Assembly: GCA_002345705.1 (NCBI GenBank)
Contig: DDWO01000024.1
Coordinates: 1-9,682, forward strand
Direction: 5' to 3'
Origin: Acholeplasmataceae bacterium UBA2284
Lineage (GTDB): Bacteria; Bacillota_I; Bacilli_A; Acholeplasmatales; Acholeplasmataceae
Length of the DNA: 9,682 nt
Shown: one piece after another, positions 1 to 7,000 of the stretch
Layout of the letters: every line of letters begins with the position of its first letter
Numbering within the stretch: the first letter of the stretch is position 1
The notes under the pieces: generated by a model
What the model was told of the DNA's origin: nothing
The model's input: only the letters and a program-made list of their open reading frames with translations
Databases searched by the model: none
Program-made: the position numbers and the translations under genes

Positions 1-579
1 TCCATAATGTCACCAAAGGAATATGTTGGTGCAATCATGGAAATTTCACAAAAGAAACGTGGAATTTTCGGAGATATGAAGTATGTTGATTCTAATCGAG
101 TTCATATCACCTATGAATTACCACTATCCGAAATTGTTTACGATTTCTTCGATAAATTGAAGTCATCAACTAAGGGTTATGCATCATTTGACTATGAGAT
201 GGCAGGATATAAAACCTCAAATCTTCAAAAGATGGATATTATGTTAAACGGTGAAGTCGTCGATGCACTTTCAACTATCGTTCATAGAGAATTTGCATAT
301 GGACGTGGTAAGATTATATGTGAAAAAATGGCTCAATTAATACCAAGACAAATGTTTGAAATACCAATTCAAGCAGCACTTGGAAATAAGATTATTGCTA
401 GATCAACAATCAAAGCGATGCGTAAGGATGTCCTTGCTAAATGCTATGGTGGAGATATTAGTAGAAAGAAAAAACTTCTTTCTAAACAAAAAGAAGGAAA
501 GAAAAAGATGAAGTCTTTAGGTCGTGTTGACGTACCTCAAGAAGCATTTATGGCAATCCTATCCAATAGCGACGACTAA
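1..579 (+). CDS. lepA: Elongation factor 4 (LepA), C-terminal part; 5' end outside window
   Basis: Partial gene: the reading frame is open from base 1, so the GTPase and middle domains lie upstream. The 192 visible residues cover the end of the EF-G C-terminal-like domain and the LepA-specific C-terminal domain. Family hallmarks seen are the stretches around GAIMEISQKKRG, PLSEIVYDFFD, STKGYASFDYE, MDIMLNGE, the IPRQ segment, and ARSTIKAMRKDVLAKCYGGD followed by a lysine-rich tail and VPQEAFMAIL near the end. LepA is a ribosome-associated translational GTPase linked to back-translocation and ribosome assembly under stress. The internal ATG at 7 is not the real start. The stop codon sits inside the terminator hairpin at 565-592. 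Identification is firm from conserved residues; the full family length is about 600 residues. Confidence 0.97.
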   Translation, partial: SIMSPKEYVGAIMEISQKKRGIFGDMKYVDSNRVHITYELPLSEIVYDFFDKLKSSTKGYASFDYEMAGYKTSNLQKMDIMLNGEVVDALSTIVHREFAYGRGKIICEKMAQLIPRQMFEIPIQAALGNKIIARSTIKAMRKDVLAKCYGGDISRKKKLLSKQKEGKKKMKSLGRVDVPQEAFMAILSNSDD

Positions 580-600
580 GATCGTCGCTATTTCTGTATT
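565..600 (+). terminator. Intrinsic terminator of lepA, overlapping its stop codon
   Basis: A perfect 11-bp stem, AATAGCGACGA (565-575) with TCGTCGCTATT (582-592), encloses a 6-base loop and is followed by a short T-rich run (TTTCTGTATT). The left arm encodes the last LepA residues (SNSDD) and the TAA at 577-579 lies in the loop, so coding and termination signals share sequence. The T-tract is interrupted, so some read-through is possible. Confidence 0.8.
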
Positions 601-614
601 ATGTAAACCATTTA

Positions 615-623
615 TGGTATAAT
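615..623 (+). promoter_or_regulatory. Extended -10 promoter for the hemW operon
   Basis: TGG-TATAAT (615-623) is a perfect -10 hexamer with an extended TGn motif. No good -35 is present at 16-18 bases spacing, which is usual for extended -10 promoters. The predicted start near 630 gives a leader of only about 16 bases before the TTG start at 646, beginning practically at the Shine-Dalgarno AGGA (631-634). The same TATGGTA(T/C)AAT string occurs in front of the asparaginase gene. Confidence 0.65.
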
Positions 624-645
624 GAATATAAGGACGTGATTCCAT

Positions 646-1737
646 TTGAAGGGTTTATATATCCATATACCATTTTGTGAATCGATTTGTCACTACTGTG
701 ATTTTGTCAAAAGAGTTCCTAGAAATCAGGAAATGATTGACACATACATTGGTGCATTAATCAATGAAATCTCATCTTATCGAGATCATTTTTCCACAAT
801 TGAAACGATATATATTGGTGGTGGTACACCATCGATGCTATCAGTTGATCAATTTAAAAGATTATTTGATTCCCTTATTGATATCAAACCATTAGAATAT
901 ACCGTGGAGGTCAACCCAGAATCTTATACGGATGAAAAGGGTGAACTCTTTAAGAAATACGGGATTAATAGAATCAGCTTAGGTGTTCAAACATTCAATC
1001 CAACTCTTTTAAATTATTTAAATAGAAAGCATACGAATGAGCATGTTATCCATGTTGTCAATCATTTAAAAAGCATTGGCATTCCATATATTTCTGTCGA
1101 TTTAATCTATTCAATTCCAGGACAAACATTAAATGATTTAAGAATAGACTTAGAATATATTAAAAAATTAGATATAACTCACGTGTCTTGTTACTCCTTG
1201 ATATTGGAAGAAAAGACCTATTTTTACCATCAATATTTAAGAGGCAAATTTGAAACAATGGATGAAGATACAGAAGCAACCATGTATCAAATTGTGATGG
1301 ATGAATTAAAAAATCAAGGATTTGAACATTATGAAATATCCAATTATGCAAAGAATCAACATTACTCAAAGCATAACTTATTATATTGGACTTTAGGTGA
1401 ATATATTGGAGTTGGACTTGGAGCTCATGGCTTAGTTGGGAATAAAAGAACATACAATCATAAAGCACTCCCTAAATATTTAGTGAGTCCATTAGATCGA
1501 GCTGAGATTCAATCTCCTGAATCATTATTGCAGGATGAACTCATCTTTGGATTAAGAAAAATTGAAGGTGTTTCCATATCTGAATTAGAAGAAAAATATA
1601 GTTTTAAATTGCTAGAGAAATATCCTAGTTTAAAGGAAAAAATGGAAATAGGATTGGTAAAGATTGATGAAGGAAGACTAAAGCTTACTGATAAAGGAAT
1701 CTTTTTAGGTAATCAAGTCTTTATGGTATTTATATGA
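646..1737 (+). CDS. hemW: HemW-type radical SAM protein (heme chaperone family, HemN-like)
   Basis: A 363-residue radical SAM protein. The N-terminal HIPFC segment carries the CX3CX2C iron-sulfur motif (C11, C15, C18) followed by DF, where coproporphyrinogen oxidase HemN has a further Cys; this F is the usual mark of HemW. Further motifs are GGGTPS (58-63), EVNPE (88-92), GVQTF (113-117), the HemW-type SNYA...SKHNLLYW block (232-248), GLGAHG (257-262) and a C-terminal winged-helix-like end. HemW proteins bind heme and are thought to deliver it to respiratory enzymes. The TTG start is forced: an in-frame TGA lies at 637 and no other start precedes the iron-sulfur motif. AGGA (631-634) is 11 bases upstream, which is long. 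The end overlaps the next gene by 4 bases (ATGA), suggesting translational coupling. Confidence 0.93.
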   Translation: MKGLYIHIPFCESICHYCDFVKRVPRNQEMIDTYIGALINEISSYRDHFSTIETIYIGGGTPSMLSVDQFKRLFDSLIDIKPLEYTVEVNPESYTDEKGELFKKYGINRISLGVQTFNPTLLNYLNRKHTNEHVIHVVNHLKSIGIPYISVDLIYSIPGQTLNDLRIDLEYIKKLDITHVSCYSLILEEKTYFYHQYLRGKFETMDEDTEATMYQIVMDELKNQGFEHYEISNYAKNQHYSKHNLLYWTLGEYIGVGLGAHGLVGNKRTYNHKALPKYLVSPLDRAEIQSPESLLQDELIFGLRKIEGVSISELEEKYSFKLLEKYPSLKEKMEIGLVKIDEGRLKLTDKGIFLGNQVFMVFI

Positions 1738-2639
1738 AATACTTACTAAAAGATTTCGAGTACTATTTAAAAAATGAAAAAGGATCTAGCAAGAATACAA
1801 TCAACTCATACTTAACAGATTTAAATCAGTATAGTGTATTTTTAGAGAAATACCATTCAATTACAAAACCGAAATTTATCGATAAAAGTCATATTGAAGG
1901 CTTTATTCGGAGCATGAAAAAAACTGTTTCATCCAAAAGCCTAGCGAGAAAATTGACAGCAATCAAGAGCTTTCATCATTTCTTACTTATAGAAAAAGAG
2001 GTTGAAGCAGATGTTGCAAAAGGATTTGCAGCACCAAAGGTAGAAAAGAGTTTACCTCAGGTGCTATCTGTTGATGAAGTCGTTTCTATTCTTGATCAAG
2101 TCGATAAAACGAAGCCTCTTGGTTTAAGAAATATTGCACTTTTAGAATTGATATATGGGTCTGGTTTACGAGTGTCTGAATTATTAGATATAAAAATGGA
2201 AGATATTCATTTAAACCAAGGCTATATTATGGTGCGAGGTAAGGGATCGAAGGAACGTATGGTTCCAATATCAGATATGTCAACAGTAGCCCTAAGAAAC
2301 TATATTGTTAAGGGAAGAGAACAGCTACTCACTGAACAAAAGTCATCATTCTTATTTGTTAATCAGTCTGGTAGTAGACTCTCTAGACAAGGATTTTTTA
2401 AACTCTTGAAGAAGCTAGCTCATGATGCTGGTGTACAAACAGATTGTTCACCACATACATTAAGACATTCATTTGCTACGCATTTGTTAGAAAATGGCAT
2501 GGATTTAAGAACGTTACAATCTCTATTGGGACATGAAGATATATCAACTACACAGATATATACTCATATCAGTCAAAAGAGAATTAAAGAAATATATAAA
2601 ACAGCGCATCCGCGTGCAAAGGAGGATTCAAATGTATAA
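1734..2639 (+). CDS. xerD: XerD-like site-specific tyrosine recombinase
   Basis: At 301 residues this is the normal Xer length. Residues 1-90 form the SAM-like N-terminal core-binding domain. Residues from about 108 form the catalytic domain with the full active-site set by alignment to E. coli XerD: R146 (GLRVSEL), K170 (GKGSKER), H241 and R244 (SPHTLRHSFATHLL), H267 (LLGHEDI) and nucleophile Y276 (STTQIYTH). The C-terminal HPRA matches XerD proteins. Xer recombinases act at dif to resolve chromosome dimers before cell division, and a dif-like site lies about 4.1 kb downstream at 6755-6782. The ATG overlaps the hemW stop (ATGA), and the 3' end overlaps deoB by 8 bases. XerC cannot be excluded by eye, but similarity is higher to XerD. 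Confidence 0.93.
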   Translation: MKYLLKDFEYYLKNEKGSSKNTINSYLTDLNQYSVFLEKYHSITKPKFIDKSHIEGFIRSMKKTVSSKSLARKLTAIKSFHHFLLIEKEVEADVAKGFAAPKVEKSLPQVLSVDEVVSILDQVDKTKPLGLRNIALLELIYGSGLRVSELLDIKMEDIHLNQGYIMVRGKGSKERMVPISDMSTVALRNYIVKGREQLLTEQKSSFLFVNQSGSRLSRQGFFKLLKKLAHDAGVQTDCSPHTLRHSFATHLLENGMDLRTLQSLLGHEDISTTQIYTHISQKRIKEIYKTAHPRAKEDSNV

Positions 2640-3816
2640 TCGCGTATTTTTAATTGTATTAGATAGTCTAGGAATTGGTGAGGCACCTGATGCAAAACTA
2701 TATAATGATCAAGGAGCTAACACCATTGGTCACATTGCACAAAAAATGGATTTGAAAATTCCAAACATGAAGTCTTTAGGTTATGGAAATATAGCACCTA
2801 TAAGAGGTGTCGAGCCAGTCAAGCATCCTAAAGCATTCTATACGAAAATGCAAGAGGCTTCACACGGAAAAGATACAATGACAGGCCATTGGGAAATGAT
2901 GGGTATGCATATAACCAAACCCTTCCAAACATTTACCGATAGAGGTTTTCCTAAGGAATTAATAACTGAACTCGAAAGAAAAACAGGTAGAAAAACTATT
3001 GGAAATTACTCTGCATCAGGTACTGAAATACTTGTAGAACTTGGTGAAGAGCATATGAAGACAGGTGCGATGATTGTATACACTTCAGCGGATTCGGTTC
3101 TACAAATAGCGATGCATGAGGATATTATTCCGATCAAGGAACAATATAGAATTTGTGAAATTGCTAGAGAAATCACCATGAAGCCTGAATGGAAGGTAGG
3201 ACGTGTTATTGCTAGACCATTCATTGGTAAAGACAAAAATAGCTTTGTACGTACATCAAATCGTCACGATTATGCACTAAAACCACATGAAAAAACATCG
3301 CTTAATTTCTTAAGTGAAGCAGGATATGACGTCATTGCTTTAGGTAAAATTAATGATATTTTTGACGGATATGGCATTACTGAACATAGTAAAACAAAAT
3401 CAAATGATGATGGAATGATGCAAGTGATTGAACTTGCTAATAAAGATTTTAATGGCTTATGCTTTTTAAATTTGGTTGATTTTGATGCACTATATGGACA
3501 TAGAAGAGATCCTATTGGGTATGGTAAGGCTATTGAAACGTTCGATAGACAGCTACCAGATTTGATTAGAAACCTTAAGGAAGATGACCTTCTAATTCTT
3601 ACAGCAGATCATGGAAATGACCCTACACATCATGGAACTGATCACACAAGAGAATATGTGCCACTACTTGTCTACACTAAGAAATTTCTAGAAGGAAGTA
3701 AGCTTCCAACCTTAAAAACTTTCGCAGATGTAGGGTATACAATTAATGATATATTTGGAACTGAAAAGCCAAAGCATGGAAATTCGTTTTTGAAATATAT
3801 AGGAGGTAACAAGTAA
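2632..3816 (+). CDS. deoB: Phosphopentomutase
   Basis: A 394-residue cytoplasmic enzyme of the alkaline-phosphatase superfamily that interconverts ribose/deoxyribose 1-phosphate and 5-phosphate in nucleoside salvage, using Mn2+. Motifs and residues corresponding to the B. cereus enzyme are visible: D11 in VLDSLGIGEAPDA, phosphorylated T82 in GKDTMTGHWEMMG, D285 and H290 in LVDFDALYGHRRDP, D326 and H327 in TADHGND, and H338 in TDHTREYVP. The start at 2632 is preferred over an upstream in-frame ATG at 2533. AAGGAGG-type Shine-Dalgarno bases at 2619-2625 end 6 bases before it, and family proteins start right at this point. The gene overlaps the end of xerD by 8 bases, so its Shine-Dalgarno lies inside xerD. 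It ends TAATG with the next gene. Confidence 0.97.
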   Translation: MYNRVFLIVLDSLGIGEAPDAKLYNDQGANTIGHIAQKMDLKIPNMKSLGYGNIAPIRGVEPVKHPKAFYTKMQEASHGKDTMTGHWEMMGMHITKPFQTFTDRGFPKELITELERKTGRKTIGNYSASGTEILVELGEEHMKTGAMIVYTSADSVLQIAMHEDIIPIKEQYRICEIAREITMKPEWKVGRVIARPFIGKDKNSFVRTSNRHDYALKPHEKTSLNFLSEAGYDVIALGKINDIFDGYGITEHSKTKSNDDGMMQVIELANKDFNGLCFLNLVDFDALYGHRRDPIGYGKAIETFDRQLPDLIRNLKEDDLLILTADHGNDPTHHGTDHTREYVPLLVYTKKFLEGSKLPTLKTFADVGYTINDIFGTEKPKHGNSFLKYIGGNK

Positions 3817-4844
3817 TGTGGGAATTTATTAATGAGTTAGAGTTAGAGTATATTATCCTCTTCACTATCGTTGGATTGACTTTATTTCTAGTCATAGTCA
3901 ACGTCATCAAAACGCAAAGAGCGCTAAATTTAATCGGAAGAAGAGCGTTTGTTTTAACAGAGGATTTACTGTTTAGAGATGGTATGGATGTTGTCGATAT
4001 TATGATAGCAAACACATCATATGTGAATGTTGAAGCAGGTGCGTTAGGGTTCAAATATAAGAAAGTCTTACTACCTTTAAAGGAAGAAAGTATTATGATT
4101 ATTGCTAGAGATTCGCATAAGATTTCGATACCTCTAGACGATTTAAGAACCTTCGTTTTAGGCAGTTCAAAACGAGTAAAAAGAGTGGAAATTTATGCTG
4201 AAGACTCTCTAGGAAGACGTACATTTAGGAAAGCTAAAAATAGTATGAGGGAGTTGAAAAAAATCATGAAAAGAGAAAGAAAAGCAGCTAGAATTGAAGC
4301 AAGAAATGTCCGATTTGAAACAGGTAATTATCGATTCTTTGAAAGAGTTGGATTGGTTGTTAAGTGGATGTTTAGTCCTATTTACAAGGCGTTTAGAGGA
4401 ACTAAAAACTTTATGAATAGAAAGTTAAAAGATAGAGAATCTAAGCTTGAAATCAAGAATCTTGAGCGTGCTCACCAGAAGGAAATGCGTGATTTAATGG
4501 ATCAAGAAAGACATGAATTCTTGAAGGTTGAGACGGAAAAGAGAATACTTGAAGAAAGACAACATGCTGAAGTTGAAGCTAGACAAAATGCAATTGAACG
4601 TCGTGAACAGTTGGCAAAAATTGCTGAGGCACAAAGAATTGCTGATGAAGAAAAGGGTGCATTGGAAGCAGAATCTGTCGCTTATGAGCAGGAAATGGAA
4701 AGACAAAAACGCGAATCAATGAACTCTTTGGAGCAAGAAACTGAAGAAAAAGAAGACGAAGAAGAGGAAAAATCGACTGAAGAAAATGAAGAAAATGAAG
4801 TCGATGAAGTAGATTCTGAAGAGTCAAAAACTGATAAAAAGTAA
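3816..4844 (+). CDS. Membrane-anchored coiled-coil protein of unknown function
   Basis: I do not recognise a family for this 342-residue protein. Residues 12-31 form one hydrophobic helix (YIILFTIVGLTLFLVIVNVI) after a short acidic N-terminus. A globular, probably beta-rich stretch follows (about 40-135, including AFVLTEDLLFRDGMDVVDI and KVLLPLKEES). Residues 140-205 are very basic. Residues 205-310 are a charged heptad-like segment rich in Glu, Lys, Arg, Gln and Ala, predicted coiled coil. The tail (305-342) is almost all Glu, Asp, Ser and Lys. The absence of a cleavable signal and the basic segment after the helix fit an N-out, C-in anchor with the long rod in the cytoplasm; this topology is inferred. 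The start overlaps the deoB stop by one base (TAATG), with AGGAGG at 3801-3806. It could organise membrane or division-related partners, but nothing seen proves this. Confidence 0.85.
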   Translation: MWEFINELELEYIILFTIVGLTLFLVIVNVIKTQRALNLIGRRAFVLTEDLLFRDGMDVVDIMIANTSYVNVEAGALGFKYKKVLLPLKEESIMIIARDSHKISIPLDDLRTFVLGSSKRVKRVEIYAEDSLGRRTFRKAKNSMRELKKIMKRERKAARIEARNVRFETGNYRFFERVGLVVKWMFSPIYKAFRGTKNFMNRKLKDRESKLEIKNLERAHQKEMRDLMDQERHEFLKVETEKRILEERQHAEVEARQNAIERREQLAKIAEAQRIADEEKGALEAESVAYEQEMERQKRESMNSLEQETEEKEDEEEEKSTEENEENEVDEVDSEESKTDKK

Positions 4845-4888
4845 AAAAAATATGACCCGAATCCTAAATTGGATGGGTCATTTTTTTA
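4845..4888. terminator. Bidirectional intrinsic terminator between convergent operons
   Basis: ATGACCC (4852-4858) pairs with GGGTCAT (4875-4881). After a 2-base bulge, ATCC (4861-4864) pairs with GGAT (4871-4874) around a TAAATT loop. An A-run precedes the stem and a T-run follows it, so it works from both sides: for the plus-strand coiled-coil gene and for the minus-strand membrane-protein gene, whose stop lies at 4886-4888 within the T-run. Confidence 0.9.
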
Positions 4889-5575
4889 TGTCATTTCTTG
4901 AATCTTCTTCTCTAATTTTAGTTTTAAAAGGATAAGCAATACTGCAAATGCACAGATGAGTGGAGCTAAAATACCTAAGTTAAATACAAGCAATCCACGT
5001 ACTCCAGTACTATATAATCTAGGATCTAAGAATGGATATACATATCTTGCACCCTCATAATCCGGCATAACGAAATCAAATATATCTCCAAATAATGGTT
5101 CAATAACCATATACACTAAAGATAAATAAATGAGTGGATAAACTAGAGAAACCCAAAACTTTTTGAGTTGAATATAATTGGTAATAATGACGAAATAAAA
5201 TATAGAATATAGTATCGGATTTATGGTGTGCAACACATGGTTCATAAACGATACTGACCCCATATAAGGTGTCAATAATATATGAAATATTATACCAGTT
5301 ATAAGGATATTTAGTAGTCCAATAAATGCGATATATTTGAACCAATTTTTTTCAGAATAACCAAGAAGAAATAATGCGACAACCAGGGTAATCAATGTAT
5401 TACTTTGAGTAGTAAAGTAAATTGAAGTAATGAGTAAAGATGGACCAGGGGTATCACCTAAAAGCGCTCTACCCAATAATTGAAGAATTCCTAGCAATCC
5501 CCAAGACAAAACGAGTATGGGAAACCACTTGATAAATTTATCTCGATCTCTTAAAACGCGTGTCCAATTTGACAT
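4886..5575 (-). CDS. Pr6Pr-like six-helix integral membrane protein
   Basis: A 229-residue polytopic membrane protein with six predicted helices at about 16-36, 50-72, 80-101, 114-135, 139-159 and 193-217. Its pattern fits the Pr6Pr family (FAR-17a/AIG1-like): YFTTQSNTL in helix 2, the MNHVLHTINPILY block with two His (H113, H116), WVSLVYPLIYL in helix 5, and YVYPFLDP before the last helix. The biochemical role of bacterial members is not established; eukaryotic relatives with a similar fold are lipid hydrolases, so a lipid role is only a possibility. The ATG at 5573-5575 is chosen over an upstream in-frame TTG (5587) because GAGG (5582-5585) is 6 bases upstream. It follows the asparaginase gene by 15 bases, so the two are probably co-transcribed. 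Confidence 0.75.
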   Translation of the reverse strand: MSNWTRVLRDRDKFIKWFPILVLSWGLLGILQLLGRALLGDTPGPSLLITSIYFTTQSNTLITLVVALFLLGYSEKNWFKYIAFIGLLNILITGIIFHILLTPYMGSVSFMNHVLHTINPILYSIFYFVIITNYIQLKKFWVSLVYPLIYLSLVYMVIEPLFGDIFDFVMPDYEGARYVYPFLDPRLYSTGVRGLLVFNLGILAPLICAFAVLLILLKLKLEKKIQEMT

Positions 5576-5590
5576 ATAAAACCTCAAAGA

Positions 5591-6568
5591 TTAAAAATAT
5601 TTTTTTAGATCACTCATATTAGAAGTTATACCCAAAGCAAGTATTAAACGAATTCTAGCTTTTTGACTTGAAAGGTTTTCTGTGAATATTACACCAAGTT
5701 GCTTGAGGTGATGTCCACCGCCCTCATATCCATAGCTATCAAGGACTCTTCCTTTTGGGCAACGGGAAGTGAGAAGAACGGGAATATTTTTTTCGATAGC
5801 TTTCGCAACACCCTCTACCATTTGTGGTGGAACATTTCCCCTACCTAAGGATTCAAGAACTATTCCTTGAACACCATTCTCAATTAGTAAGTTTAGTATA
5901 AGTGAACTTGCACCTGAATAGACTTTGACGATTTCAACATTAGAAACTATGTTCTCTGGTGCAAGTGTTAATCTTTGATAATGCGTTTGTCGATAGTATA
6001 AAACGTTATTTTGATCTACAATTCCAAGTGGACCAAATTCCATTGACTTGAATGTGTCAAGTGCTAATGTATGAGTTTTTGTAACTTCAGCTGCAGAGTT
6101 GATCTCATCATTCATCATGACCAAAACACCCATATGCGCTGATTCAGGATGCGCTGCTACATAGATTGAAGAGACAAGATTGCTCAGTCCATCAAATCCA
6201 AGCTCTGAAAAGTTGCGCATTGAACCGGTGAAAACAACCGGTTTTTTTGTTTCCAAATAAAGGTCAAGGAAGTATGCAGACTCTTCGAGTGTATCAGTTC
6301 CATGCGTAATAACGATGCCATCAATCTCAGGATTAGCTACATTTGACTGAACGAGCTTTGCAAGTTTTAACATATCAAATGGCGTTATTGAAGGGGATGG
6401 CTTCATAGAAAACTCGTAAAATAAAAGATCAATCTCTTTAAGCTCTGATGCAATGTTATTTAGTAGCTCAGTGTGATTATCACTAATGATGGCTTTACTA
6501 GTTTCTTTATGTTTAGTCATAGAAATAGTCCCACCTGTAAAAATCACTAAAATCGTTTTTTTCCTCAT
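5591..6568 (-). CDS. ansA: L-asparaginase, cytoplasmic (asparaginase/glutaminase family)
   Basis: A 325-residue amidohydrolase that converts L-asparagine to aspartate and ammonia. Both catalytic threonine motifs are present: TGGTI (11-15, nucleophile T14) and ITHGTDTLEE (87-96, T91 and D92). K164 in EVTKTHT matches the catalytic Lys, and the DTFKSMEFGPLG block follows. The C-terminal part has VYSGAS and GIVLESLGRGNVP. No signal peptide is seen, so it acts in the cytoplasm. The flexible loop after TGGTI is short and lacks the Tyr of E. coli type II enzymes, as in several type I-like relatives. The ATG has GGTG (6574-6577) as a modest ribosome site. It is the first gene of a two-gene minus-strand unit and is transcribed away from the neighbouring dif site, unlike the genes around it. 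The symbol ansA is a family-level choice. Confidence 0.92.
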   Translation of the reverse strand: MRKKTILVIFTGGTISMTKHKETSKAIISDNHTELLNNIASELKEIDLLFYEFSMKPSPSITPFDMLKLAKLVQSNVANPEIDGIVITHGTDTLEESAYFLDLYLETKKPVVFTGSMRNFSELGFDGLSNLVSSIYVAAHPESAHMGVLVMMNDEINSAAEVTKTHTLALDTFKSMEFGPLGIVDQNNVLYYRQTHYQRLTLAPENIVSNVEIVKVYSGASSLILNLLIENGVQGIVLESLGRGNVPPQMVEGVAKAIEKNIPVLLTSRCPKGRVLDSYGYEGGGHHLKQLGVIFTENLSSQKARIRLILALGITSNMSDLKKYF

Positions 6569-6583
6569 ATTATCACCAAGAAT

Positions 6584-6612
6584 ATTGTACCATATTAGTT
6601 ATTTTTTGAGAA
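6584..6612 (-). promoter_or_regulatory. Promoter of the asparaginase-membrane protein operon
   Basis: Read on the minus strand: -35 TTCTCA (6607-6612), 17-base spacer, extended -10 TGG-TACAAT (hexamer at 6584-6589). The start predicted near 6577 leaves a leader of about 9 bases, so the transcript would be nearly leaderless, starting at the GGTG ribosome site. The TATGGTA(T/C)AAT core repeats that of the hemW promoter. Confidence 0.6.
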
Positions 6613-6754
6613 TTGAAAAAGATAAGTTTAGTATTTGTCAATTTTCGATGGTTCAGACAAAACATACAATCCCAAGGCCGAAATTAGAAGCAAAATTAAA
6701 ACCACACATTCCCACACTGATTAACATATTCGCACAGTAAGGCTGCGCAACATA

Positions 6755-6782
6755 GGTTTACATAATATATATTATAAGAACA
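6755..6782 (-). other. dif: Chromosomal dif site (XerC/XerD recombination site)
   Basis: Read on the minus strand, the 28 bp are an 11-base arm TGTTCTTATAA, a 6-base centre TATATA, and an 11-base arm TTATGTAAACC. Against B. subtilis dif as I recall it (arms ACTTCCTAGAA and TTATGTAAACT, same centre) I count 23 of 28 identical. The XerD arm differs only at its last base and the centre is identical. The site lies in a gene-free gap, as expected, and a Xer recombinase gene is in the same window. The core is also a perfect 14-bp palindrome (6762-6775). dif marks the replication terminus and is where Xer proteins, activated by FtsK, resolve chromosome dimers. Confidence 0.85.
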
Positions 6783-6845
6783 AATATAAAATAAAACAAC
6801 AGCGAATATTCAATTTAATGATGTTAATGTTTTCGGTATTAATGT

Positions 6846-6903
6846 ATTTACAATGTTATTTATATACTTCTTACGTCCGTAAACATATTCATATATTGTA
6901 AAT
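6846..6903. repeat. Inverted repeat upstream of a TATAAT box
   Basis: ATTTACAAT (6846-6854) is perfectly inverted as ATTGTAAAT (6895-6903). Between the arms is a second dyad, TTACG-TC-CGTAA (6871-6882). A TATAAT hexamer follows at 6907-6912 on the plus strand, without a clear -35. This could be an operator or protein-binding site, or a chance feature of AT-rich DNA; no gene follows. Confidence 0.4.
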
Positions 6904-6906
6904 GAG

Positions 6907-6912
6907 TATAAT
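6907..6912 (+). promoter_or_regulatory. Possible -10 box for a plus-strand non-coding transcript
   Basis: A perfect TATAAT, but the matching -35 window (6884-6889, CATATT) is poor and no extended TGn motif is in register. Support comes only from position: a transcript starting near 6919 would contain the three-stem element and could end at the orphan terminator near 7392. Confidence 0.25.
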
Positions 6913-6928
6913 AAGAAATATGGAGAGT

Positions 6929-7000
6929 ACGTTTTCAGCGTCCGAGAGATGCTTCTATGCATAATTGTCCTTTTGTCTGTTTCACAGGCTGAAATAACGT
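6929..7000. repeat. Three-stem inverted-repeat element (structured RNA or mobile-element remnant)
   Basis: The outer stem is ACGT-TTTCAGC (6929-6939) with GCTGAAA-ta-ACGT (6988-7000), 11 bp with one 2-base bulge. Inside are two hairpins, ATGC-TTCTAT-GCAT (6949-6962) and CTGT-TTC-ACAG (6977-6987). Together they draw a three-way junction. It lies within the dif region, is not coding, and is relatively GC-rich for its surroundings. No known riboswitch core (TPP, SAM, lysine, glycine, purine, cobalamin) could be matched on either strand. Confidence 0.5.

Noticed and set aside
4494..4827. Frames overlapping the coiled-coil gene on both strands
   Set aside because: Shadows created by the repetitive GAA/AAG-rich coding sequence.
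5289..5297. Minus-strand TGGTATAAT inside the membrane-protein gene
   Set aside because: A perfect extended -10, but it lies within coding sequence, and no downstream minus-strand gene needs it.
6486..6740. Plus-strand 84-codon frame
   Set aside because: Most of it is antisense to the start and promoter of the asparaginase gene; no ribosome site and no recognisable product.
6640..6760. Slightly GC-richer patch with a minus-strand open frame of about 34 codons ending in TGA
   Set aside because: Too short, with no ribosome site before its only ATG; a G-U containing hairpin (6732-6748) is present but isolated.
6771..6799. Minus-strand promoter TTGTTT-17-TATAAT
   Set aside because: The TATAAT lies inside the XerC arm of the dif site, which explains the sequence better; the -35 matches only three of six bases.
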